Shown one piece after another: positions 12,528 through 20,728 of a DNA stretch of 64,000 bases. Made by a program: the position numbers and the translations under genes. The notes beneath the pieces are model-generated. The model was given only the letters and a program-made list of their open reading frames with translations, was not told the origin of the DNA and searched no databases. This DNA is from an uncultured Bacteroidota bacterium (GTDB lineage: Bacteria > Bacteroidota > Bacteroidia > UKL13-3), in the NCBI GenBank assembly GCA_903850915.1, contig CAINMV010000014.1, forward strand, positions 62,001 through 126,000, given 5' to 3'. Every line of letters begins with the position of its first letter. Position 1 is the stretch's first letter.

Positions 12528-13616
12528 GTGAGTTTTATCATCCTTGAGCAGCAGCAAATTCCCTTTGCCGAAATACCGTTTATTTCAAACATAGCCGATT
12601 TTAATGACTACTCGCAATCGGTCCTTCATTTTTGCAAATGCTGGTTGCAAAAGCAGTCTAACTTTGAAATTACCACCTCTGGAAGTACAGGAACACCGCA
12701 GTCAATAGTGTGGTCGCGTGAACTTATGCTTTGGAGTATTAATAATACGGTACGTTACCTCAATCTAAAATCAGGCATGCATATTTTGCATTGTATTGAT
12801 GCAAATAAAGCAGGGGGTATGATGATGTTAGCAAGAGCCTTGTATCTTAAAATGAGCGTGGAGGTTGTTCATCCAGCATCAAACCCCTTTACTAGTGCAA
12901 CTTCAAACTACTACAACCTTGCCTCCATGGTGCCTTTGCAAGTGGCCCAATTGATAGCTGAAAGTAGGCTTGATGAACTCGATCGGATTGAAGTTTTACT
13001 TGTTGGAGGGGCATCATTAAGCAATTCGATGATAAACGCATTGCAGAATCGACCAACCCGAATTTATGCCACTTATGGAATGACTGAAACCGCCTCTCAT
13101 ATTGCTTTGCAGCTCATTAATGGAGTAGAAAAGAAGCCAATGTTTGCTTTGCTTCCTGACGTAAAAATAAGTATAGGTGAGAATCAATGTGCGGTAATAA
13201 CAACACCATTCCATAGGCAATTAAAAACCAACGATAGGCTTTTTTTAGGGGCAGACGGCCGTTTCCAAGTATTAGGACGCGCAGATAATACAATTAATAG
13301 TGGTGGTGTTAAAATTTCACTTGAGAAGGTGGAAATTGCTGTTGACATTGCTTTAACAGCCTTAAAGTTAAATTTTTTCAATTTTTGCGCATGGAAGCAA
13401 CCTGACGAAAAGCTCGGGGAAGCGTTGATTGTTATTTTTGAAACAGCAACCTTGGATACAGCAATAGAATTAACAATTTTTCAAGAGTTGTCGCACAATT
13501 TGCAGAAGTATGAATTACCAAAGCGGTTTTATTTTACATCCAAATTAGTATACACCACATCGGGTAAAATTGATCGCAATGGAACGGCACTCAGCGTTTT
13601 TAAGGGTAATAATTAG
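12528..13616 (+). CDS. menE: AMP-binding acyl-CoA ligase, O-succinylbenzoate-CoA ligase (MenE)-like
   Basis: EITTSGSTGTPQSIVWSRELM...RIYATYGMTETASHIALQLI...LGRADNTINSGGVKISLEKVE...LVYTTSGKIDRN. Track start is TTG 12522; GTG 12528 looks likelier because TAcaTTTG lies at 12517-12524. Confidence 0.75.
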   Translation: MSFIILEQQQIPFAEIPFISNIADFNDYSQSVLHFCKCWLQKQSNFEITTSGSTGTPQSIVWSRELMLWSINNTVRYLNLKSGMHILHCIDANKAGGMMMLARALYLKMSVEVVHPASNPFTSATSNYYNLASMVPLQVAQLIAESRLDELDRIEVLLVGGASLSNSMINALQNRPTRIYATYGMTETASHIALQLINGVEKKPMFALLPDVKISIGENQCAVITTPFHRQLKTNDRLFLGADGRFQVLGRADNTINSGGVKISLEKVEIAVDIALTALKLNFFNFCAWKQPDEKLGEALIVIFETATLDTAIELTIFQELSHNLQKYELPKRFYFTSKLVYTTSGKIDRNGTALSVFKGNN

Positions 13617-13623
13617 TATGTGT

Positions 13624-14925
13624 TTACTCAACTTTGATATTGTATTTTTCTGCATACTTTTTATTCAATTGCTTTTGAGAATTATCTAAGTTAATTTCTC
13701 GTCCTTGTATAAAAGCGTGTGTTAAAATATTTCCTTGCATATCGAGCGCGTCACCCTTTGAAATGAAAAGTGTGGCATCTTTTCCTACTTCTAAGGTGCC
13801 GGTGGTTTTGTCGATTCCTAAAATTTCAGCCGTATTTTTGGTGATACTTTCTAGTGCTTGTTCTTTGCTAATGCCATATCCGGCGGTAGTTCCAGCCATA
13901 AATGGGAGGTTCCGAATTTGCCACCCCCCATTGGTGCATAAACAGTATTTTATGTTCTCATGCTGCAATATGGCGGCTGTCTTATAGGGCATATCAATGG
14001 CTTCCTGATTTCGGGAAGGTAAGCGGTGTGTGTTATTTAGAATCACAGAAATGTTATTTTCTTTAATTAAATCCAAAGCCTGATAGGCATCAGCAGCACC
14101 CACTAAAACCAAATTGACTTTGTATTTTTTAAAGAAATTGATAGCATGTATTATACCTTTTACATAATCTACATGCACATAAATTGTTTTTGTTTTGCTA
14201 AAGAGGCCTTTCATACTTTCGAATTTAGCATTCACCGACGAATGACTACTTTCTTGGCAATAGGCATAGGCGTCTTGCATTAGCTTTTCGATAAGTGTAA
14301 ATTGCTTTTTTTCATTGTCATCATTTCTTTTTATTTCATCTTCATTGGTGCCACTTGGTGCAAACTCAGGATAGTTTAAATGTATGCCATCGTCCGTTTT
14401 ATAAGCAGCATCTTCCCAATTCCAAGCATCGAGTTGAACTATGCTACTGCTACCACTTACAATGCCTCCTTGGGGCGTACATTGTGAAAGTAATACGCCA
14501 TTAACTCTTATGGTAGGGGTAATTTTCGAATCGGTATTGTAGGCAATAAGGCTTCTTACATTTGGGTTGATATCACCAACCTCTGTATAGTCTAAGGTAG
14601 AACGCACCATTTCTATTTCATTTAATCCCAAATAATTATTTGGGGCTATAAATCCAGGATATACATGTTTTCCGGTGGCATCAATGATGGTGGCGTTGGC
14701 TATGGATTTGCTCTCTTTTCCAACATAGGTAATTTTGCCCGCTTCAAAAGTAATGGTGCCTTTTTCAATTACAAGGCCTGTGGCTGTATGTATAGTAGCG
14801 TTTTGTATTACAATAGCCGCCGACTGAGATTTAGCGGGTGTAGGGTTTTGAGCACCCAAAGCAAAGGTAGATATGATAATTGCGACAAGAAGTAGTATAC
14901 GCATGAATAATATTTTTGTTGGCAA
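13624..14925 (-). CDS. Secreted amidohydrolase-family protein, metal site apparently degenerate
   Basis: AIVIQNATIHTATGLVIEKGTITFEAGKITYVG...GKHVYPGFIAPNNYLGLNEIE...TGTLEVGKDATLFISKGDALDM; N-terminal signal peptide. Confidence 0.82.
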   Translation of the reverse strand: MPTKILFMRILLLVAIIISTFALGAQNPTPAKSQSAAIVIQNATIHTATGLVIEKGTITFEAGKITYVGKESKSIANATIIDATGKHVYPGFIAPNNYLGLNEIEMVRSTLDYTEVGDINPNVRSLIAYNTDSKITPTIRVNGVLLSQCTPQGGIVSGSSSIVQLDAWNWEDAAYKTDDGIHLNYPEFAPSGTNEDEIKRNDDNEKKQFTLIEKLMQDAYAYCQESSHSSVNAKFESMKGLFSKTKTIYVHVDYVKGIIHAINFFKKYKVNLVLVGAADAYQALDLIKENNISVILNNTHRLPSRNQEAIDMPYKTAAILQHENIKYCLCTNGGWQIRNLPFMAGTTAGYGISKEQALESITKNTAEILGIDKTTGTLEVGKDATLFISKGDALDMQGNILTHAFIQGREINLDNSQKQLNKKYAEKYNIKVE

Positions 14926-15081
14926 GATAAGAATTTTGGTGCTTTAAAATTCGAGTTATTGTGGCTGTTTTTATTTTCTATGTTATTTATGATTGATTCT
15001 TGTTAATTATAATATTTGCATGAAGATAAAAGTTCAATTTTCTAACATAAATAAATATCGAGAAAGGTGGTTTAATTCGAT

Positions 15082-16080
15082 TTAGTAAAATAGGGTGGTG
15101 CCGATATCTAAAATTTTAAGCTCCCCATTAATTTTCAGTTCTTCTTCATAGTTCTTTAGTAATCGGAACGGCTCACTTAAGGGTTCGTCGCTTAGGTCAA
15201 ATGTTCCGATATGCATCGGAATAAATACTTTGGCTCCGGTATCATTAAACGCCTTAACCGCCTCGGCCGGGTTTTTATGACTGGTGCTCATAAACCATTC
15301 TGGCTTGTAGGCACCACAACCTAAAATGCCAATATCGATAGTTCCAAAAAGAGAGCCCACTTCCTTGAAATGCGCGTCATAGCCGCTGTCGGCACCAAAA
15401 TAAATAGATTGGTTTTTGCCTTGAATAATAAAACTACCCCAAAGCATTTCATTCAAATCCCAAAGGAATCTTCGGCTCCAATGTTTGGCTGGTAAATATG
15501 CAATGTTCAACTTTCGGAAACTATATTGTTGGTACCACCCCGCCTCTTCAATTACATTTTGAATCTTCCATTGTCGTAGTAAATTTCCAATTTGCAAGCC
15601 CGTTAAAATTAAGGCTGTTGGATTCGTTGCACAAAGTAATTTCATGCTTTTTTCATCAGCGTGGTCTCTGTGGTTGTGTGAGAGCAGTATAACATCAACA
15701 TCTTTTATTTCTGATGGATGGCATGGCATGGCGGTTTTTCGCTTTAGTCCGCTAATGCCCCAAAAGATGGGGTCGATGACAATCCGAATGCCATCAATAT
15801 GCAACAGAAACGAGGCATGACCTAGCCAAACCACGCCGTCGCTTTTGTTCTGTAAGAAGTGTGAGTTGAAATTTACGGTGTGGCAAAATTGCTCTACTTT
15901 CTTTTCTAGCCTATGTGGCTTCTTGCCCAATTGCCATTGCAACACCTCTTTCAAGCCTCGTTCCGACTTCTCATTTAAGTTGCAATATAAGCCTCGCTCA
16001 TCTAAGGGGTTTTGTAGCCAATTATCCTTTATTATAGGTAGTTTGGGATTGGTTGTCACAAACTTTTTTTTCGCACACAT
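15082..16080 (-). CDS. MBL-fold metallo-hydrolase (UlaG / NAPE-PLD-like)
   Basis: VVWLGHASFLLHIDGIRIVIDPIFWG...VILLSHNHRDHADEKSM (HxHxDH)...IYFGADSGYDAHF...PMHIGTFDLSDEPLSEPF. Confidence 0.9.
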   Translation of the reverse strand: MCAKKKFVTTNPKLPIIKDNWLQNPLDERGLYCNLNEKSERGLKEVLQWQLGKKPHRLEKKVEQFCHTVNFNSHFLQNKSDGVVWLGHASFLLHIDGIRIVIDPIFWGISGLKRKTAMPCHPSEIKDVDVILLSHNHRDHADEKSMKLLCATNPTALILTGLQIGNLLRQWKIQNVIEEAGWYQQYSFRKLNIAYLPAKHWSRRFLWDLNEMLWGSFIIQGKNQSIYFGADSGYDAHFKEVGSLFGTIDIGILGCGAYKPEWFMSTSHKNPAEAVKAFNDTGAKVFIPMHIGTFDLSDEPLSEPFRLLKNYEEELKINGELKILDIGTTLFY

Positions 16081-16243
16081 GGTATTTTGATGTTGTTTAG
16101 TTAAAATGATTTATTAGGTTTGCCTGCAAATGTATAGAAAGTTCAATTTGAGGTGCTTTTATAAAATTAATCGTTATCGAATTTGAATATTAAAATAGTA
16201 AATTGCACTAAAAATAAAAAGTATAGAAAAGCCAATAAATACA

Positions 16244-16876
16244 ATGCATAAACCAATTAGAAACGCACTCGAGAGCATATTTGCAGGGGAACGTCAACTT
16301 AACGTGAGAGCCGAGGTGATGATAGTTTTTTCATCCGAAGATAAATTCATGGATAAGTTAAAACGTATTGATGCTATAGTCGAGATTCATAAAATAAAAT
16401 CAATAAGTGAAATACTGGTGGATTTGCTTATCATAGATGCTATCGCAAGGAGCACCGATCGCGAAGCATTTTTTGATAGTGAAGAGTGGCTCGTTATTGA
16501 AGAAGGAACGCTAGATAGAGGTAGTGAATTGTTAAATATGTTTTTGTTTTTACAGGAATGTAAGGATGATGATATAACCGCCAATCTTGCTACGTTTTTA
16601 GATGATTTCTTGTTGGTTCATGAAGATGAATTTCAAGATGAACATCGAATTTATGAAGATATTATTAAACATCAAGATGCTATTGATACTGACGAAGAGG
16701 CAATTTTAAATATATCTAAGGAGCTTTCTAACGATTCTGATATGAAAGAATTATTTTTGCCTTTGATGCTTTATTTTTATGGTTTGGAGCATAAAACAAA
16801 AATAGACTTAAGTACATTTACGCATTATCAACTTGCCGCTTATGCGGCGTTAAACGGATTTACAACAATAAATTAA
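16244..16876 (+). CDS. Hypothetical protein (acidic, 210 aa)
   Basis: Intact ORF in an otherwise empty interval between neighbours; no family recognised. Confidence 0.65.
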   Translation: MHKPIRNALESIFAGERQLNVRAEVMIVFSSEDKFMDKLKRIDAIVEIHKIKSISEILVDLLIIDAIARSTDREAFFDSEEWLVIEEGTLDRGSELLNMFLFLQECKDDDITANLATFLDDFLLVHEDEFQDEHRIYEDIIKHQDAIDTDEEAILNISKELSNDSDMKELFLPLMLYFYGLEHKTKIDLSTFTHYQLAAYAALNGFTTIN

Positions 16877-16910
16877 ATTACCACCTAGTCGTATTATAAA
16901 AGAAAACATA

Positions 16911-17468
16911 ATGGAAGTACAAAATATATCACCTGTTCCTTCAGCAATGCGATGGGGAGCTATCCTCGGACTCGTTGGTGTTGCAACGTCAACATTGAAT
17001 TTTGCGATGGGAGGTTTTGCACCTGAAAATCAGGACTCAGGCATTACCAAAATTATACAGTTTGCAATGTATGCCATCATTATTTTAGTTTTAGTTGTTG
17101 CTACGCAACAGCATCGCGATCGTGAACTTGGAGGTTTTATGTCATATGGCAGAGGGCTCGGTCTTGGTGCATTAATTGGTCTTTTCTACGGTTTAATAGC
17201 ATCGTTAACTACCTTTGTTATTTTGCAGTATTTAATGCCAATTGACTATGCAGATAAAATGATGGAAGTGGCGCAGCAAAAAATGATGGAAGGCAATCCG
17301 AATATGACGGAAGAGCAAGCAGAGATGGGCCTTAGCATGGCACGAAAATTCATGACTCCTTCTTGGATGTCTATTTTCGTTTTGCTTGGTAGCGTTTTTA
17401 TGTGTTTCTTTTTCTCACTTATCGTTTCTGCTTTCGTTAAGAAAAGCAACCCAGACGAATTAAATTAA
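16911..17468 (+). CDS. DUF4199-like membrane protein
   Basis: Multi-TM; MRWGAILGLVGVATSTLNFAMGG...GGFMSYGRGLGLGALIGLFYGLIASLTTFVILQYLMP; characteristic C-terminal TM; Bacteroidetes family. Confidence 0.75.
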   Translation: MEVQNISPVPSAMRWGAILGLVGVATSTLNFAMGGFAPENQDSGITKIIQFAMYAIIILVLVVATQQHRDRELGGFMSYGRGLGLGALIGLFYGLIASLTTFVILQYLMPIDYADKMMEVAQQKMMEGNPNMTEEQAEMGLSMARKFMTPSWMSIFVLLGSVFMCFFFSLIVSAFVKKSNPDELN

Positions 17469-17474
17469 ATCATC

Positions 17475-18431
17475 TTGAATATTTCAGTTGTAATACCGCT
17501 GCTTAATGAAAGCGAATCGTTGCCAGAATTGCACGATTGGATAAAGCGCGTGTGTAATCAGCATGCGTTGAGTTATGAGATTATTTTTATCGATGACGGT
17601 AGTAATGATGGCAGCTGGGAAACAATCACAACCTTGAAGGCTTCCGATGCAAATGTGAAGGGCATTAAGTTTAGAAGAAACTACGGAAAATCGGCAGCTC
17701 TGAATGTGGGTTTTGCAGCAGCCTCTGGCGATGTGGTAATTACCATGGATGCAGATTTGCAAGATAGTCCTGATGAAATTCTGGGTCTGTACAAGAAAAT
17801 TACAGAAGAGAAATTCGATTTGGTGAGTGGATGGAAAAAGAAACGCTACGACAATGCATTAACAAAAAATATCCCTTCTAAATTATTCAACTTTGCTACG
17901 CAATCTATGAGTGGCATTAAGTTGCACGATTTTAATTGTGGCTTAAAAGCTTATCGTAGTGATGTTGTAAAAAACATTGAGGTTTATGGCGAGATGCACC
18001 GCTATATTCCGGTAATTGCCAAATGGGCAGGATTCAGAAAAATTGGAGAACAGGTGGTGGAACACCGTGCCCGCAAATACGGTACTACTAAGTTTGGTTT
18101 AGAGCGTTTTGTAAATGGATTTCTTGATTTACTCACGATCTTTTTCATGGGTAAATTTGGGAAGCGCCCAATGCATTTTTTTGGCGTAATGGGTACTTTG
18201 TCTTTTTTAATCGGATTTGTTGCTACTGTATTCCTAATCTGGGAGAAGGTATTTAATTATACAGCTCATTCTCGTAATCTCGTCGAAAAACCTTCGTTTT
18301 ATATTGCTCTTACCTTGCTAGTAATTGGTGTTATACTTTTTATTGCAGGGTTCTTGGGCGAGCTTATCTCTCGTAATGGAGGAGAACGAAATGCCTATAA
18401 TATTTCACAACGTTTGGGGCTCGATGCTTAG
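17475..18431 (+). CDS. Family 2 glycosyltransferase with C-terminal TM helices (GtrB/ArnC/DPM-like)
   Basis: ISVVIPLLNESESLPELHDWI...IDDGSNDGSWE...FRRNYGKSAALNVGF...MDADLQDSPDEI, then two TM helices and ELISRNGGERNAYNI. TTG start. Confidence 0.88.
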   Translation: MNISVVIPLLNESESLPELHDWIKRVCNQHALSYEIIFIDDGSNDGSWETITTLKASDANVKGIKFRRNYGKSAALNVGFAAASGDVVITMDADLQDSPDEILGLYKKITEEKFDLVSGWKKKRYDNALTKNIPSKLFNFATQSMSGIKLHDFNCGLKAYRSDVVKNIEVYGEMHRYIPVIAKWAGFRKIGEQVVEHRARKYGTTKFGLERFVNGFLDLLTIFFMGKFGKRPMHFFGVMGTLSFLIGFVATVFLIWEKVFNYTAHSRNLVEKPSFYIALTLLVIGVILFIAGFLGELISRNGGERNAYNISQRLGLDA

Positions 18432-18438
18432 TCTTGGC

Positions 18439-19007
18439 TTAAACCGCAAATCCATCTATTTCTTGAACTTCTCCGGCTGCTAAATCGCCCAGATAAATTT
18501 TTCCTATGCGCACTCGAAAAAGGCGTAGCGTAGGAAACCCAACAGCGGCAGTCATCTTACGCACTTGCCGTACTTTCCCTTCTGTAAGCGTCACCGAAAT
18601 CCAACATGTTGGACCATGACGGTCATCGCGCAAGCGCTTGGTGCGTGGAGGAAATTCAGGTGCTTGGCTAAGCTTAATTACGTTGCATGGCAGTGTTTGG
18701 TATTTGGTTCCTCTAACACCAATTTCTACTCCTTGCTGCAGCGCATTAATGGCTTCTTCGGTGATGTCTCCGTCAACCTGAGCGTAGTATTCCTTTTCAA
18801 TAGTTTTGCTTCTAATACGCTCACTCATCATGCCATCGGTGGTAAGTAATAAAAGGCCTCACTATCTTCATCGAGGCGACCGATGGCCATCGTAAATTCA
18901 GGGAAATTATACAGTTCTCCAAGTAGTTTTTTCTTTTTTAAAACACAAACAAATTGACTTAAATATCCATAAGGCTTATGTATAATAAAGTGTCGGTGGC
19001 TAGGCAT
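18439..19007 (-). pseudogene. rluE: RluE-like rRNA pseudouridine synthase, frameshifted
   Basis: Track ORF 18439..18831 is only the C-terminal part. Upstream, same strand, MPSHRHFIIHKPYGYLSQFVCVLKKKKLLGELYNFPEFTMAIGRLDEDSE (19007 to about 18859) carries the catalytic GRLD and is one base out of frame. Adding one C on the + strand at 18857-18858 (G on the coding strand) restores GRLDEDSEGLLLLTTDGMMSERIRSKTIEKEY. Confidence 0.85.
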
Positions 19008-19190
19008 GAATTAAGGGATGGGTGCTCCGGGATTTTGGTTGTAAAAATACACAAATGGAAGTCTGCGAAGTGTTTTTTTCGAAAATAGTATTCTGCAAAA
19101 CGAGCATTTTGTTGGATAAAAGACGTGAAGCTAGTCCACTATTTATTACTATTATTGCAAGAATAAAATAGGCTATAACTTTTAATATAA

Positions 19191-20705
19191 ATGCAGTTCG
19201 CTTTCCTTTTTTTGTCTATAGTTTTAATCGTCGTTAGTTTCCGAAGTTTTTTAAAGCAGCGGCCGTCATCAATTATATTTTTGCTCTTGGGAGGCTTGTG
19301 TATGCGCATTTCATTAGCGTTATTCGATACTTTGCTTAATAGCTGGGACGAATGTTTTCATGGAGTGGTGGCTAAAAATTTTACGAAACATTGGCTTACT
19401 CCTACCCTGTACGATAGTCCATTAATTAGCATGGGTAATGGGTGGGTAGAAGGGAATATTTGGCTACATAAACAGCCTTTGTTTTTATGGCAAATGGCGT
19501 TAAGTATTAAAATGCTCGGCACTTCCGTATTTGCAGCCCGGCTGCCAAGTGTGCTTATGTCTACAATACAGATTTATTTTATTTATTCGATTGGGGTGCA
19601 AGTGATGAATAAAAAGGTGGGATATTATGCAGCATTGATTTATGCTATAGCCTATTATCCACTGGCACTAGTAAGCGGAGCTGCGTGTAACGATCATAAT
19701 GATGTTGCTTTTGTTTTTTATGTATGTGCTTCATGCTGGGCCTGGTTTAATTATTCGAAAGCGAAGGAATGGAAATGGGTGTTCGCGATAGGGGTATTTG
19801 CTGGTATGGCTGTGTTGGTGAAATGGTTAGCTGGGATTCTTGTTTTTGGAGGCTGGGGAATGGCAATTCTTACGGATAAAGAAATTCGAGTTAACATAAA
19901 AAACTACGTGCAAATTGGGGTTGCATTTTTATGCTGCCTTACTGTTTTTTTGCCATGGCAGTTCTATATTTTTCAAGTATTTCCTCAGGCTGCACAACAA
20001 GAATTCGCATTGATTTCTCAACACTTTAACATGGTGGTAGAACTGCACGATGGGCCTTGGTATTACTATCTTAAAACCATGAAAGATATTTATCCTTTTG
20101 GATTACATCTCGGGCCAATACTGGTTCTTGTAAGTTTAATGTTTCTTCTAAAAGCCTTGAGCAATAGGGCATACAGCGCATTCATTCTTAGCAGTATTGT
20201 TTTTGTGTATGTTTTTTTTTCTGTTGCAGCAACTAAAATGGCATCGTTCGTCTTTATTGTTTCGCCATTTATTTTTATTGCTATCGGTAGTGTAATGCAT
20301 TGGCTGTTTGAACGTTCTAAAAGTGTCAGATATTCGCAGTTCAAATATGTGGTTTTGGTTTTTGCCATGGTCGGGTTCTTTAATATTCCTCAACATTATA
20401 AAGATCACTATGGCAATGGGAAGAAGCAGGTTTTTGCCGAATACAAAAAAAAGCTCGACGGGTTAAATTCGAGGTTCAAAGAACAGGATGTTGTTCTGTT
20501 TAATGTCAGCTATTTGGATGCAACACAATTGATGTTTTTTACGGATATGAAAGTGTATACGATAATACCGAAACCAGAGCAACTCGACAAGATCTACTCT
20601 TTGCAAAAAACGCCAGTAATAATAAATGCTGGAAATTTACCTGATTATATTTTAAACGATACCCGTATTGTTGTCTTAAACGATTTTCGATTTCCATCGC
20701 TTTAA
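19191..20705 (+). CDS. GT39/ArnT-like membrane glycosyltransferase
   Basis: LLNSWDECFHGVVAKNFTKHWLTPTLYDSPL...EGNIWLHKQPLFLWQMALSIKMLGTSVFAARLPSVL: ArnT/PMT-type motif; multi-pass. Confidence 0.82.
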   Translation: MQFAFLFLSIVLIVVSFRSFLKQRPSSIIFLLLGGLCMRISLALFDTLLNSWDECFHGVVAKNFTKHWLTPTLYDSPLISMGNGWVEGNIWLHKQPLFLWQMALSIKMLGTSVFAARLPSVLMSTIQIYFIYSIGVQVMNKKVGYYAALIYAIAYYPLALVSGAACNDHNDVAFVFYVCASCWAWFNYSKAKEWKWVFAIGVFAGMAVLVKWLAGILVFGGWGMAILTDKEIRVNIKNYVQIGVAFLCCLTVFLPWQFYIFQVFPQAAQQEFALISQHFNMVVELHDGPWYYYLKTMKDIYPFGLHLGPILVLVSLMFLLKALSNRAYSAFILSSIVFVYVFFSVAATKMASFVFIVSPFIFIAIGSVMHWLFERSKSVRYSQFKYVVLVFAMVGFFNIPQHYKDHYGNGKKQVFAEYKKKLDGLNSRFKEQDVVLFNVSYLDATQLMFFTDMKVYTIIPKPEQLDKIYSLQKTPVIINAGNLPDYILNDTRIVVLNDFRFPSL

Positions 20706-20728
20706 ATAAAATATACAATAAAAATACA

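Noticed and set aside
15020-15085. 21-codon ORF (MKIKVQFSNINKYRERWFNSI) after an AT-rich promoter-like stretch
   Set aside because: Too short and AT-rich to distinguish from chance; its TAATATTTG has the wrong spacing for TAnnTTTG; overlaps the end of the MBL gene.
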